Assembly (NCBI GenBank): GCA_009861545.1
Contig: VXME01000058.1
Location: 27,354 to 91,353, forward strand
Direction: 5' to 3'
Origin: Acidobacteriota bacterium
Lineage (GTDB): Bacteria; Acidobacteriota; Vicinamibacteria; Vicinamibacterales; UBA8438
Length of the DNA stretch: 64,000 nt
The position numbers were made by a program, and so were the translations under genes. The notes under the pieces were generated by a model, which did not search any database, was not told the DNA's origin, and was given only the letters and a program-made list of their open reading frames with translations. This document shows positions 1-8,312 of this stretch, in pieces; within the stretch, counting starts at the first letter, position 1; every line of letters starts with the position of its first letter.

Positions 1-87
1 AGATCGCACCGGACCGGCGGGCGGCGGCGGGGCGAGGAATCCGTGCTCGACAACCTGGGCATCGGGAGCCTCGTCGACGGGCAGTGA
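1..87 (+). CDS. C-terminal end of an unidentified protein (truncated by window edge)
   Basis: An open frame runs from base 1 to a TGA at 85-87 and ends in residues reading SVLDNLGIGSLVDGQ. It is preceded by a Gly/Arg-rich stretch. Only about 28 residues are visible, so neither start nor function can be assigned. It is called because the hydrophobic/acidic tail looks protein-like and the stop sits about 90 bases before the next gene's start. It could be chance. Confidence 0.3.
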   Translation, partial: RSHRTGGRRRGEESVLDNLGIGSLVDGQ

Positions 88-176
88 GCCGGTGGTGATA
101 TAGTCAGTGGCTGTCTTCGGATACGCGGTCCGATACGTTGAGCTACATTCGACACGTTGAACTGAAGAGGAAATCA

Positions 177-620
177 ATGATCGCACGACGCAACGGCATG
201 ATCGGCGCCGCCGCCGCGGCGCTGCTGGTGACGGCAGCCCTGTTCTCCGCCGACGTGGCGGCACAGGACGCCCAATCGACCTTGGACGGCGTCTTCACCG
301 CCGAGCAGGCGGAGCGGGGCCAGGCGGCCTACGATCGAGAGTGCGCCCAGTGCCATCTCGAGGACCTGCTCGGGGACGGCATCGCGCCCTCGCTCATCGG
401 CGCGCCGTTCCACTTCCGCTGGAGCGAGCTGTCGGTCGGCGACATGCTGGTCGCCATCCGCACGACCATGCCGCAGGGCGCGCCGGCGAGCCTGAGCCCG
501 CGCGCCTACGTGGACATCGTCGCGTACATGCTCTCGCGCAACGACTTCCCCGCCGGCGACATGGAGCTGCCGACCGACCAGGACGTCCTCGAGTCGATCA
601 TCATCCAAGAGGCGCAGTAG
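177..620 (+). CDS. Secreted monohaem c-type cytochrome
   Basis: A 147-residue periplasmic electron carrier. An N-terminal signal peptide (about residues 1-30, ending VAAQ) is followed by one haem-binding motif C56-A-Q-C59-H60. A later Met-Pro (M98) is a candidate sixth ligand, as in class I cytochrome c. The ATG at 177 is preferred over an in-frame TTG at 138 because GAAGAGGAA lies just upstream and the signal peptide begins there. Similar small cytochromes in this phylum partner PQQ dehydrogenases. No dehydrogenase is adjacent here, so the partner is unknown. Its gene is separated by about 190 bp from the downstream acetamidase-like gene on the same strand. Confidence 0.85.
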   Translation: MIARRNGMIGAAAAALLVTAALFSADVAAQDAQSTLDGVFTAEQAERGQAAYDRECAQCHLEDLLGDGIAPSLIGAPFHFRWSELSVGDMLVAIRTTMPQGAPASLSPRAYVDIVAYMLSRNDFPAGDMELPTDQDVLESIIIQEAQ

Positions 621-813
621 CCTTCCCGGCGACCCTCCCGTCCGCGTGTGGCCGAATTCGGCTTTCCGTCACACGCCCGCGGTCTCGGGCGACGGACGAG
701 CGGCCGGCCTTGCCGTCGGCTGCTCGCCGTCGCACCCGTACTGCCCTTCGCCTCACCAACGGTCTACTCGCGGTGGACATGCGCATGGGCCGCGCATGTG
801 CCACAATCCCGGC

Positions 814-2097
814 ATGTTGAGACATGCCAGACGTATCGTTCCGGGGCTTCGCTGCGTCGCCACGGGCTCCCTGTGCGCCGCCGTGCTGCTGTTCGGACCG
901 ACCGCCGCGCCGGCGCAGGACGACATCGTGGTGGTCGGCGGCGAGGGCCGCCATTGCGGCGAGGATCCGCAGTGCATGAACCGCCTGCACCCGGCCATCC
1001 CGATGGCGGCGCGGGCGCGGCCCGGCCAGACCATCGTGTTCCGCGCGCGCAACGCCAGCGACTTCGACCTGGACCCCGCCAGCACCTACGAAGACCCACG
1101 CGCCGGCGACTCCCAGATCGGTACGGTGCACCCGCTGACCGGGCCGGTCCACATCGAGGGCGCCGAACCGGGCGACGTGCTGGCCGTGACGCTGCTCGAC
1201 ATCGCGCCGGGCCGGTTCGGCTACACGTCGGTCAGCCCCATCGGATTCGTCTCCGATCACGTCACCGGGTCGTTCCGGGCCGAGTGGCGCCTGAACCGGA
1301 TCGAGGCCGTCAGCGACGACCTGCCCGGCGTGCGCATTCCCAACGCCAGCTTCCCCGGCATCGTCACGGTGCTCCCGGGCCCCGACGAGCTCGCCGCGAT
1401 GCTTTCACGCGAGGCGGAACTGCGCGCGGTCGGCGGCGCCGGCTTCCCGCCGTATCCGACGCACGCCTCGCCCGCGGCCGTCTGCGGTCCGGACGGCTCC
1501 CACCCGGACGAGTGCCTGCGCACCCTCCCGCCGCGCGAGCACGGCGGAAACCTCGATATCCGCTACCTGCAGGTCGGGGTCACGCTGTATCTTCCCTGCT
1601 ACGTCGCGGGCTGCGGCCTCGCCATCGGCGACCCGCACTTCGCGCAGGGCGACGGCGAGGTCTCCGGCACCGCCATCGAGATGGACGCCGACTTCACGCT
1701 GACCACCCGGCTCATCAAGGAGGGCCCGGAGCTGCGCCGCGGACCGCACTTCGAAGGGCCGGTCCGCGTGCTCGACATCCCGTCACGCCGCTTCTACGCG
1801 ACCACCGGGTTCCCGCTGAAGGCGGCGGGCGAAGTGCCTCCCGACATGCGCTACCTCGGTGCTTCCGAGCGCATCGGGGCGCTGCGCAACCTGTCGAAAG
1901 ACGTCTCCCTGGCCGCCCGCAACGCCCTGCTGGAGATGATCGACTACGTCACCGAAACCTACGGCCTGACGCGGGAGCAGGCCTACGTCGTCGCCAGCGT
2001 GGCCGTGGACCTGCGCATCAGTCAGCTCGTCGACGCGCCCAACGTGGGCGTGACGGCGCTGCTGCCGCTGGACATCTTCACGTCCCCCAGACGGTGA
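814..2097 (+). CDS. Secreted acetamidase/formamidase family protein
   Basis: 427 residues, related to the FmdA/AmdA acetamidase-formamidase family that hydrolyses short amides to ammonia and carboxylate. Family signatures are visible: the HPLTGPVHIEGAEPGD stretch, the metal/active-site region GDPHFAQGDGEVSGTAIE, and the C-terminal GLTREQAY helix. Unlike typical cytoplasmic members it has a signal peptide (MLRHARR..., cleavage near APAQ), so it probably acts in the periplasm. The ATG at 814 is chosen because the signal peptide begins there; the frame is open to 646 but the extension is low-quality. It ends by overlapping, tail to tail, the last 20 bp of the minus-strand ATPase gene. Confidence 0.85.
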   Translation: MLRHARRIVPGLRCVATGSLCAAVLLFGPTAAPAQDDIVVVGGEGRHCGEDPQCMNRLHPAIPMAARARPGQTIVFRARNASDFDLDPASTYEDPRAGDSQIGTVHPLTGPVHIEGAEPGDVLAVTLLDIAPGRFGYTSVSPIGFVSDHVTGSFRAEWRLNRIEAVSDDLPGVRIPNASFPGIVTVLPGPDELAAMLSREAELRAVGGAGFPPYPTHASPAAVCGPDGSHPDECLRTLPPREHGGNLDIRYLQVGVTLYLPCYVAGCGLAIGDPHFAQGDGEVSGTAIEMDADFTLTTRLIKEGPELRRGPHFEGPVRVLDIPSRRFYATTGFPLKAAGEVPPDMRYLGASERIGALRNLSKDVSLAARNALLEMIDYVTETYGLTREQAYVVASVAVDLRISQLVDAPNVGVTALLPLDIFTSPRR

Positions 2098-3670
2098 TTG
2101 GCCGGCCGGCTCGGTCCGCGTCCCGGCGGAAGATCTTCTCGTCCCACGACCTGTCCGCCCGGCGGTCGAACACGACCAGATGACCGGTCCGCGCCGCGCA
2201 GCGGTCCATGTAGGCCGACGTCTGCTCCATACCTTCCGCAATCGTCCGCTCGAGGCCCTTGTGCGCCACCTTGCACTCGATGACGAATCTGTCGGTCGCG
2301 GCGTCCGGCGCCGTCGCGCCGCCGCGGGGCCAGACGATGAGCAGGTCGGTACGCCCGCGGCCCAGGCCGTACTCCCGCTCGATGCGCCCCCCGCCGTTCA
2401 CCACGCGCTGCAGGAACGCCTGCAGGATGAGCTGCGGGCCCGCCTCCGCGTAGTCGAAACGGCCCAGCCAGTGCTCCGAGTGCTCGCGGAAGAACGCCTG
2501 GAAGGCGCCGAGCAGCCTGTCGACATCGAGACCGCCATCGTCGTCGACGTACCAGGCAATGTCCTCAATCAGTCGCGACTGGGCGGCCCACGTGAGCTCG
2601 CGCGGCACGATCTCCGCGTAGATGGGATTAGCGATGCGCGGAGGAGCGTCCCCTGCGATCAAGCCGAGGTCACGGACGTACTCGAGATCACGGTTTGAGA
2701 ACGTCCATTCGTTACCGCCGCTCAGCAACGGTTCGACCACGCGCCGCACGCGATCCTCCTGCAGCTTGTCGGCGAGCTGGTCGAGATGCACTTGCCGACT
2801 GAGAATCAGGTGCTCCTGGGCGTCGAGGACATCCGGGGCGGTGATGGCTCGGGAACGGTCGCGGCCCGCCGCCTCGTCGAAGCAGACACGACGGCAAAGC
2901 GCGTTCACCAGCCACGGCTGCCCCCGGGTCTGTCTCCAGACCGTCTCCAGGGCCTCCGGCGTGAATGGCTGGCTTGTCTCGCGGGTGTGCTGGTCCAGCA
3001 GGGCGCGCACCTCGGCCTCGGTGAAGTCGCCGAGGCGCAGCGATTCGGCCCTGACGTTGAACGCGCTGCCGCCGGCGACCGCCGCGTTTTCGGCGCTCGA
3101 TTGAATCCGGTAGTCGCGCACGTCGCGCACGCCGCACAACACCACGCTCTGCGGGAAGCTCTCGGGACGCCGATCGTAGCGCGCCCGCAACTGTCGCAGC
3201 ACGGCGATCAGCGTGTCGCCGATCAGGGTGTCGATCTCGTCGATCAGCAGCACGACCGGCGCTGCGGTGTTCTCGCACCAACGGGTCAGGGCTTCTGCGA
3301 GCGCGCCGTCGCCGAAAGTCTCCAGTATGTCGGGCCAGGCGTCGTACAGGAACTCGTCGCCCGCGGACCGGGCCCGGGACGCCAACTCGCCGAGGATCAC
3401 CTGCATGGCGCGCCGCACGTCTTCGCGCACGGCCTGGGCGGCCTCGACATTCACGTAGACGCAACGGAACTCCCCGACACCGCCGCTGTTCAGCAGGTCG
3501 CGCAGGGCGAGCAGGGTGGACGTCTTGCCGGTCTGGCGGGGCGCATGCAGCACGAAGTAGCGCTTGTCCCCGATCAACTCCAGGATCGACGGCAGGTTCA
3601 ATCGTTCCAGCGGTGGGATGCAGTAGTGATCCCGCGCGACGACGGGCCCTTCCGTGTTGAACTTCCGCAC
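2078..3670 (-). CDS. AAA-type ATPase with C-terminal PD-(D/E)XK nuclease-like domain
   Basis: 530 residues, starting at a GTG. The N-terminal half is a STAND/AAA-like ATPase: Walker A near residues 43-51 (APRQTGKTS) and Walker B with LLIDEID near residue 140. The middle is helical and probably a winged-helix lid. The C-terminal 90 residues read like a PD-(D/E)XK fold: GRTDLLIVW followed by FVIECKVAHKG, giving the D...E-x-K catalytic set. Proteins of this architecture occur as solitary genes near mobile or defence functions, but no specific role is established. Flanked by unrelated genes on both sides. Function beyond ATP binding and possible DNA cleavage is inference. Confidence 0.8.
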   Translation of the reverse strand: MRKFNTEGPVVARDHYCIPPLERLNLPSILELIGDKRYFVLHAPRQTGKTSTLLALRDLLNSGGVGEFRCVYVNVEAAQAVREDVRRAMQVILGELASRARSAGDEFLYDAWPDILETFGDGALAEALTRWCENTAAPVVLLIDEIDTLIGDTLIAVLRQLRARYDRRPESFPQSVVLCGVRDVRDYRIQSSAENAAVAGGSAFNVRAESLRLGDFTEAEVRALLDQHTRETSQPFTPEALETVWRQTRGQPWLVNALCRRVCFDEAAGRDRSRAITAPDVLDAQEHLILSRQVHLDQLADKLQEDRVRRVVEPLLSGGNEWTFSNRDLEYVRDLGLIAGDAPPRIANPIYAEIVPRELTWAAQSRLIEDIAWYVDDDGGLDVDRLLGAFQAFFREHSEHWLGRFDYAEAGPQLILQAFLQRVVNGGGRIEREYGLGRGRTDLLIVWPRGGATAPDAATDRFVIECKVAHKGLERTIAEGMEQTSAYMDRCAARTGHLVVFDRRADRSWDEKIFRRDADRAGRPITVWGT

Positions 3671-3714
3671 GTTCCGAGTATGACACCTCGACTGCGGCCG
3701 CCCGGGCGGGCCGG

Positions 3715-4890
3715 CTACTGATCGGCCGCGCCGCGATCGGCTGCGCGGTTGACGAGATTCTGAAACTCGCGGCGCGGGTTGATCCCCCCGGGGCTCTGCG
3801 TGAACGCCATGCCGATGATCTCGCGCTCCGGGTCGACCCAGCCCATCGTCCCGTCGGAGCCGGCGTGCGAGTACGTGCCGTCACTGGTGATCTGCCAGCC
3901 GAGCCCGTACCGGGTGTTCGTCCCGCTGACGATCTCGCCACGCGTGCCGGCCGCTACGGAGTCCTCAGAGAGGATCTGGGCGTCGGCGTAGCGCCCGCGG
4001 TTCAGGTACATCTGCAGGAAGCGGGCATAGTCGGGCCCGGTCGAGATCATCCCGCCCGAGGCGCGGACGATCGGGAAGTCCGGCGGATCGCCCGGCGTGA
4101 AGCCCTGCCGGAAGACGACACGCCCGCCGTCCCGGGGCCGCCCGCGATAGACGGTGGCCATTCGGCTGAGCTTGGTCTGGTCCTCGTGATTCAGCGTGTC
4201 CGTCATGCCGAGCGGCTCGTAGATGCGTGCGCGCAGGAAGTCTTCGAGCGGCATCCCGGAGGCAACCTCGATGATGGCGCCCACGGTGTTGTAGCCGGCG
4301 TTGTTGTAGCTGTAGGAGGTGCCCGGCTCCACCGCCGGCCCTTCGGCCCCGAACTTGGCAACCGCGCCGATCAGGGTCGGGTTCTCGTCACCCTCGAACG
4401 GGTAGAAGATCGGACCGATCCGCAGCCCGGAGGAATGGCTCAGCAACTGCCGGATCGTGATGTCGCGCGAGCGAGAATTGTCGAACGATTCCAGGTACCG
4501 CGCCGCGCGGTCGTCGAGCGACAGCCGGCCCTCCTCCTGCAGAATCAGGACCGCCGTGCCGATAACCGGCTTCGTGTTCGAGGCCATCCGGAAGAGCGTG
4601 TCGTTCTCCATCGGAAGCTGGTACGCCTCGTGCCGCCAGCCTACCGCCTCGTGCAGGACGATGACGCCCCGTCGCGCGACCATCAGGACCGCGCCCTTCA
4701 GTTCGCCCCGTTCGACGGCGGCCCGGTAGAGCTGTACGGCCTCGTCGAGCAGCGCCGCGTCCATGCCCACCGAGGACGCCGGGCCGTAGGAGAGCGTCGT
4801 GGCCTGCTGCGCCGGCGCTCCGGATGACCCGACCGACAAGGACCAGGCAATCCCTACGACGGCTGCGAGACGGCAAGTCGATGGCTTCAT
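3715..4890 (-). CDS. Secreted serine hydrolase, beta-lactamase class C / esterase fold
   Basis: 391 residues with a signal peptide (cleavage near APAQQ). The penicillin-binding/beta-lactamase-related fold is shown by S104-N-T-K107 (nucleophile and general base), Y195-N-N197 (second motif), and a C-terminal HAGSDG that replaces the KTG box. This is the pattern of EstB-type esterases and D-aminopeptidase-like enzymes rather than true AmpC. The ATG at 4890 is preferred over an upstream in-frame start at 4995 because GAGGGAG precedes it and the signal peptide begins there. Substrate unknown; cell-wall peptide or ester hydrolysis in the periplasm is plausible. Confidence 0.85.
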   Translation of the reverse strand: MKPSTCRLAAVVGIAWSLSVGSSGAPAQQATTLSYGPASSVGMDAALLDEAVQLYRAAVERGELKGAVLMVARRGVIVLHEAVGWRHEAYQLPMENDTLFRMASNTKPVIGTAVLILQEEGRLSLDDRAARYLESFDNSRSRDITIRQLLSHSSGLRIGPIFYPFEGDENPTLIGAVAKFGAEGPAVEPGTSYSYNNAGYNTVGAIIEVASGMPLEDFLRARIYEPLGMTDTLNHEDQTKLSRMATVYRGRPRDGGRVVFRQGFTPGDPPDFPIVRASGGMISTGPDYARFLQMYLNRGRYADAQILSEDSVAAGTRGEIVSGTNTRYGLGWQITSDGTYSHAGSDGTMGWVDPEREIIGMAFTQSPGGINPRREFQNLVNRAADRGAADQ

Positions 4891-4991
4891 GGCGTACTCC
4901 CTCGCGGACCCGAATCTTCCACCTCGGCACGCGCGACTCAGGCGGCCACTGTGGGCACGACGCTTAGCCGGCGCCATTGCCGAGATGGTCC

Positions 4992-5234
4992 TCACCTCCT
5001 GCGCCGTGACCTGACCTGAGCCCGTCGTAGCGGCGGAACCGGAGCGTCCTTGCCAAGCTGGCGTCTGATATTCGCAATTATAAACGGCGGGAGATCATCA
5101 TATACCGGTATCACAATCGGCCGTGGCGATCCGGCTTTCGTATAGATCATGTGGCTGCCTTGTTGCCGCTTGAGAACCCATCCTTCTTGTTCACACATTC
5201 TGGCAAGGTCTTTGTGCGTGTACCGCTTCTTCAT
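4992..5234 (-). CDS. hicA: HicA-family mRNA interferase toxin
   Basis: 80 residues. HicA toxins have a double-stranded-RNA-binding-like fold with one catalytic histidine in a GSH motif; here Q-G-S-H28-M-I-Y is present, followed by the conserved IVIPVYDDLPPFIIANIRRQLG-type ending. The start codon overlaps the stop of the upstream hicB by four bases, so the pair is translationally coupled with the antitoxin first. The C-terminus carries an unusual basic tail rich in Arg. Base composition of the pair is visibly lower in GC than its neighbours, as expected of a horizontally acquired module. Confidence 0.85.
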   Translation of the reverse strand: MKKRYTHKDLARMCEQEGWVLKRQQGSHMIYTKAGSPRPIVIPVYDDLPPFIIANIRRQLGKDAPVPPLRRAQVRSRRRR

Positions 5235-5614
5235 GCTGGCGCTTCGAGGAGATGCTGATATGCAAAATCAGAGAAATTACTGGAGATATCGCCACTATCC
5301 CCTTCATCAGCCAAGTAGTCGGCAGACTTCACGTAAGAACATGCCCCGATCTTCACGAAATCCAGCTTGCGATTCGCACTCGAAACCTCGTCTTGCGCAG
5401 CCACGATGAACCCCACCTCCTGCAGTGCTTCATCCAACGTCCCCAGCTCGCCGCAAGTGTCAAGCCACAAGCCGATCGCTTCCTTTACAGCTTCGCGCGC
5501 TTGCGCCTGTGTTTCGCCGACCGACGCAACGTCAATGCTCGGACACCATCCGACCCAGAGGTTGCTGTCCTCCTGGCGGGTTCCGATGCGAAGATTGATT
5601 TCAACCAACGGCAA
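5231..5614 (-). CDS. hicB: HicB-like antitoxin
   Basis: 127 residues, first gene of the pair. The N-terminal half matches the HicB RNase-H-like fold: strands around NLWVGWCPSIDVASVGET followed by the helix AQAREAVKEAIGLWLDTC. The C-terminal half is variable and shows no clear HTH or RHH DNA-binding motif. The best start is a TTG at 5614 with GGGAG about ten bases upstream; no ATG fits. It would neutralise HicA and probably autoregulate the operon. The roughly 100 bp between it and qhpE hold nothing recognisable. Confidence 0.8.
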   Translation of the reverse strand: MPLVEINLRIGTRQEDSNLWVGWCPSIDVASVGETQAQAREAVKEAIGLWLDTCGELGTLDEALQEVGFIVAAQDEVSSANRKLDFVKIGACSYVKSADYLADEGDSGDISSNFSDFAYQHLLEAPA

Positions 5615-5718
5615 CTGCCACTACTCCCTTCTCTCAGTAGCCGACGGCACGCCGGCCCCTCGTCCGCAGGCTAACCCAGGTCCTTGTTCCTGTCCAGACA
5701 GGCTGAACACGCCAGATC

Positions 5719-6414
5719 TCATCGAACACTCCGCCGGAGCTCGGAAACGACCGCGGCGGGGGCGCGCAGACCCTTTCCGAGCATCGCCCGCGCCGCGAGC
5801 CCGGTGATGTTGGCTACGGCGAAGCTCAGCCCCTTGAGGTTCCGTTCGGGATCGACGCCCGGAATCGGACGCGGGTAGCCGCACGTGCGGAACACCGGCG
5901 CTTCGGGCGGACCCGTGACCCTGTGGGATCCGCGCGGGCACTCCCAGTCGAGCTCGACGCGAATCACGCCTTCGAGCCCCAACGTACCGGGCAGCCAGTC
6001 GACGCCGCGGTGGGAGCCGGCCGCCACGATGACGACGCCGGCTTGGTGCGAACGCCCGACCGCATCCGCCAACACACCGGCGCGGGATCGATCATTCGTG
6101 CCGAGGCTGAGGTTCACGAGCGGCAACCCGTGCGCCGCCGCCCAGTCGATGGCCGCGACCAACGCCTCGACCGACGCGTCGAGCGAGCGGTTGAAGACTC
6201 TCAGCGGGCAGACATGGACGGCAGGGGCGAGGTCCTGGATCGCCGCTGCCACGGCAGTGCCGTGGCCCAGGCGGTCGACGGTGTCGTCACGAGGGTTCCC
6301 CTCGCCGTCGAAGCCCGCGCCGGCTGCAACCGGGCCGATGTGCGGATGGCTGGCATGGATGCCGCTGTCGATGACACCGACGACAAGCGGCTGCGCTGGG
6401 GTTTGTACGGTCAC
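5719..6414 (-). CDS. qhpE: Subtilisin-like peptidase of the QHNDH operon (leader-removal protease)
   Basis: 231 residues, last gene of the amine dehydrogenase operon. It is an S8 protease with the catalytic triad visible: D16 in VIDSG, H51 in GHGTAVA, S197 in GLSFAVA. In known systems QhpE cuts the leader from the cross-linked gamma subunit. There is no signal peptide, consistent with cytoplasmic action before export. The oxyanion Asn of subtilisin (AAGN) appears to be replaced by Ser134 (AAGS). It starts at a GTG about 30 bases after qhpF. A generic subtilase is the alternative, but its place in the operon makes QhpE likely. Confidence 0.85.
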   Translation of the reverse strand: MTVQTPAQPLVVGVIDSGIHASHPHIGPVAAGAGFDGEGNPRDDTVDRLGHGTAVAAAIQDLAPAVHVCPLRVFNRSLDASVEALVAAIDWAAAHGLPLVNLSLGTNDRSRAGVLADAVGRSHQAGVVIVAAGSHRGVDWLPGTLGLEGVIRVELDWECPRGSHRVTGPPEAPVFRTCGYPRPIPGVDPERNLKGLSFAVANITGLAARAMLGKGLRAPAAVVSELRRSVR

Positions 6415-6446
6415 CGGACCAAGCGATACGAGTGCCCTTGACTCGC

Positions 6447-8312
6447 CTACCGGGCCGGCGACGCCTCCGGCGCGCGCGGCGTCTCTTCCCGATCCCCGGC
6501 TGACTCACGCTCATTCGTCGAGCCGGCCCCCGCCCTGAAGTGTTCGGCTCCCCTCGGGTCCGCGGTGTGCAACTGCGACGCGAACAGCCGCGCGAAGACC
6601 CCACCCCGCGCCAGGAGCTCGTCGGGGGGCGCAATCTCCGCGACGCGCGCCCCGTCGAGCGCCACGACGCGGTCCGCCCGGCGGGCGAGCCCGAGGCGGT
6701 GCGTGATGAGCAACGTGGTCCGCTCCCGCATGAGCGCCTCGTAACCGTCGATGACAAGCCCCTCCGCGACGGGATCCAGCGAGGCCGTCGCCTCATCGAG
6801 CACCAGCACGCTCGGCTCGGCCAGCAACGCGCGGGCGATGCCGACGCGCTGCCGTTCCCCCGCCGACAGCGCGGCCCCCCGCTCGCCCACGACGGTCCCG
6901 TAGCCCTCCGGTAGTCCGGCGATGAAGTCGTGGATCCCGGCCGCGCGAGCCGCCGCCTCCACCTCGGCATCGCCCGCGGCCGGCCGCGCGTAACGGATGT
7001 TCTCGCCCATCGACGCGTGGAAGATGAACGGCGCGTGCTCAACCAGCGCCACGTGCCGGCGGACGAACCCCAGCGGCAGCCCGCGCAGGTCGCGGCCGTC
7101 GAGCCGCACGACGCCCCGGTCCGGATCCTGGAAGCGGAGCAGCAGGTCGGCCACGGTCGACTTGCCGACGCCGCTGCGGCCGACGACGGCCACGGTCTCC
7201 CCCGGCGCGACGGTGAACGAGACGTCCTCCAGCGTAGGCCCACCGCGGTCGAACGAGAAGGTCACCCGGTCGAACTCCACGACCCCGCGGGCTTCGGCGG
7301 GCGCCGCCGCTCCCGGTGTTTCCTGCACATCGACCGGCGCATCGGCGATCTCGTGGACCCGCGCCAGCGAGACCTTGGCGGTGGCGAGGCTCGCGTAGAG
7401 CCCCATCAGTCCCTGCACCGGCGCCATCAGCCGCGTCTGGTAGGCCATGAACGCCACCAGCGTTCCCATGCTGAGGGTGCCGTCCAGGTAGCGGAAGCCG
7501 CCGTAGAGAAACACGACGCCCAGGCCGCCGGACAGCAGCACGCCGGGCAGCCCGCCGGCCAGGTAGGTCACCCGCTGCATCGCCATCAGCGCGCCGATGA
7601 ACGCCTGGTTCCGGTCGCGGAATCGGGCCACCTCCCGCCCTTGCGCGTTCGCCGTGACCACGAGCTTCATGGCCGAGAGCGTCTCGATCAGGAAGCTCCC
7701 GATGTCGGCGCTCCGCTCGCGGAACGCGGCCACGCGCCCCTCGAGCCGGCGGCGGTAGACGACCAGCGCCCACACGCTCAGCGGCAGCACGGCGATGCCG
7801 GCCAGGAACAGCCGCACGTCGAGCCAGATCATCATGCCGACCGACCCGGCCAGGAACAGCAGGTTGCCGATCCACGAGAGCGCGGCCTCGGCCGCCACGC
7901 GCTGGATCTCGCCGATGTCGTTGTTCAGGCGCGACACGATGTCGCCCAGCCGCGTGCGGGCGTAGAAGCGGGGCGAGAGGCGCTGCAGGTGGCGGTACAG
8001 ATCCAGCCGCATGTCGAACAGGATGTCCGCCGACACACGGGTGTAGCGCAGGCCGCTGGCGACGTTGAGCAGGAAGCCGAGAAGCGTCAGGCCGATAAAC
8101 AGGGCGACGATGCGCAACAGCACCGCCCGGTCGCCGGCCAGCAGCGCGTCGTCGATCAGGTCGCGGGACAGCAGGGGAACGATCAGCGACGCCGCGGTGC
8201 TGGCGAGGCTGAGCGCGACGACCAGCGCGAGGCGCCGCCAGTACGGCGCGACGTAGGCCAACGCGCGCCGGAACTGGGGATCCAGAAAGGCCCGGCGCGT
8301 CCGGACCGGCAT
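6447..8312 (-). CDS. qhpF: ABC exporter of the QHNDH operon (fused membrane and ATPase domains)
   Basis: 621 residues. Residues 1-330 form an ABC exporter membrane domain with about six hydrophobic segments; residues 345-600 form the ATPase: Walker A G378-R-S-G-V-G-K-S-T386, signature LSAGE (482-486), Walker B VLVLDE (502-507). In characterised QHNDH clusters QhpF is an ABC transporter-like protein thought to export the processed gamma subunit. The start ATG overlaps the qhpB stop in TGATG, so translation is coupled; a much longer open frame upstream is a shadow of qhpB. MsbA-type lipid export is the alternative if context is ignored. Confidence 0.88.
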   Translation of the reverse strand: MPVRTRRAFLDPQFRRALAYVAPYWRRLALVVALSLASTAASLIVPLLSRDLIDDALLAGDRAVLLRIVALFIGLTLLGFLLNVASGLRYTRVSADILFDMRLDLYRHLQRLSPRFYARTRLGDIVSRLNNDIGEIQRVAAEAALSWIGNLLFLAGSVGMMIWLDVRLFLAGIAVLPLSVWALVVYRRRLEGRVAAFRERSADIGSFLIETLSAMKLVVTANAQGREVARFRDRNQAFIGALMAMQRVTYLAGGLPGVLLSGGLGVVFLYGGFRYLDGTLSMGTLVAFMAYQTRLMAPVQGLMGLYASLATAKVSLARVHEIADAPVDVQETPGAAAPAEARGVVEFDRVTFSFDRGGPTLEDVSFTVAPGETVAVVGRSGVGKSTVADLLLRFQDPDRGVVRLDGRDLRGLPLGFVRRHVALVEHAPFIFHASMGENIRYARPAAGDAEVEAAARAAGIHDFIAGLPEGYGTVVGERGAALSAGERQRVGIARALLAEPSVLVLDEATASLDPVAEGLVIDGYEALMRERTTLLITHRLGLARRADRVVALDGARVAEIAPPDELLARGGVFARLFASQLHTADPRGAEHFRAGAGSTNERESAGDREETPRAPEASPAR

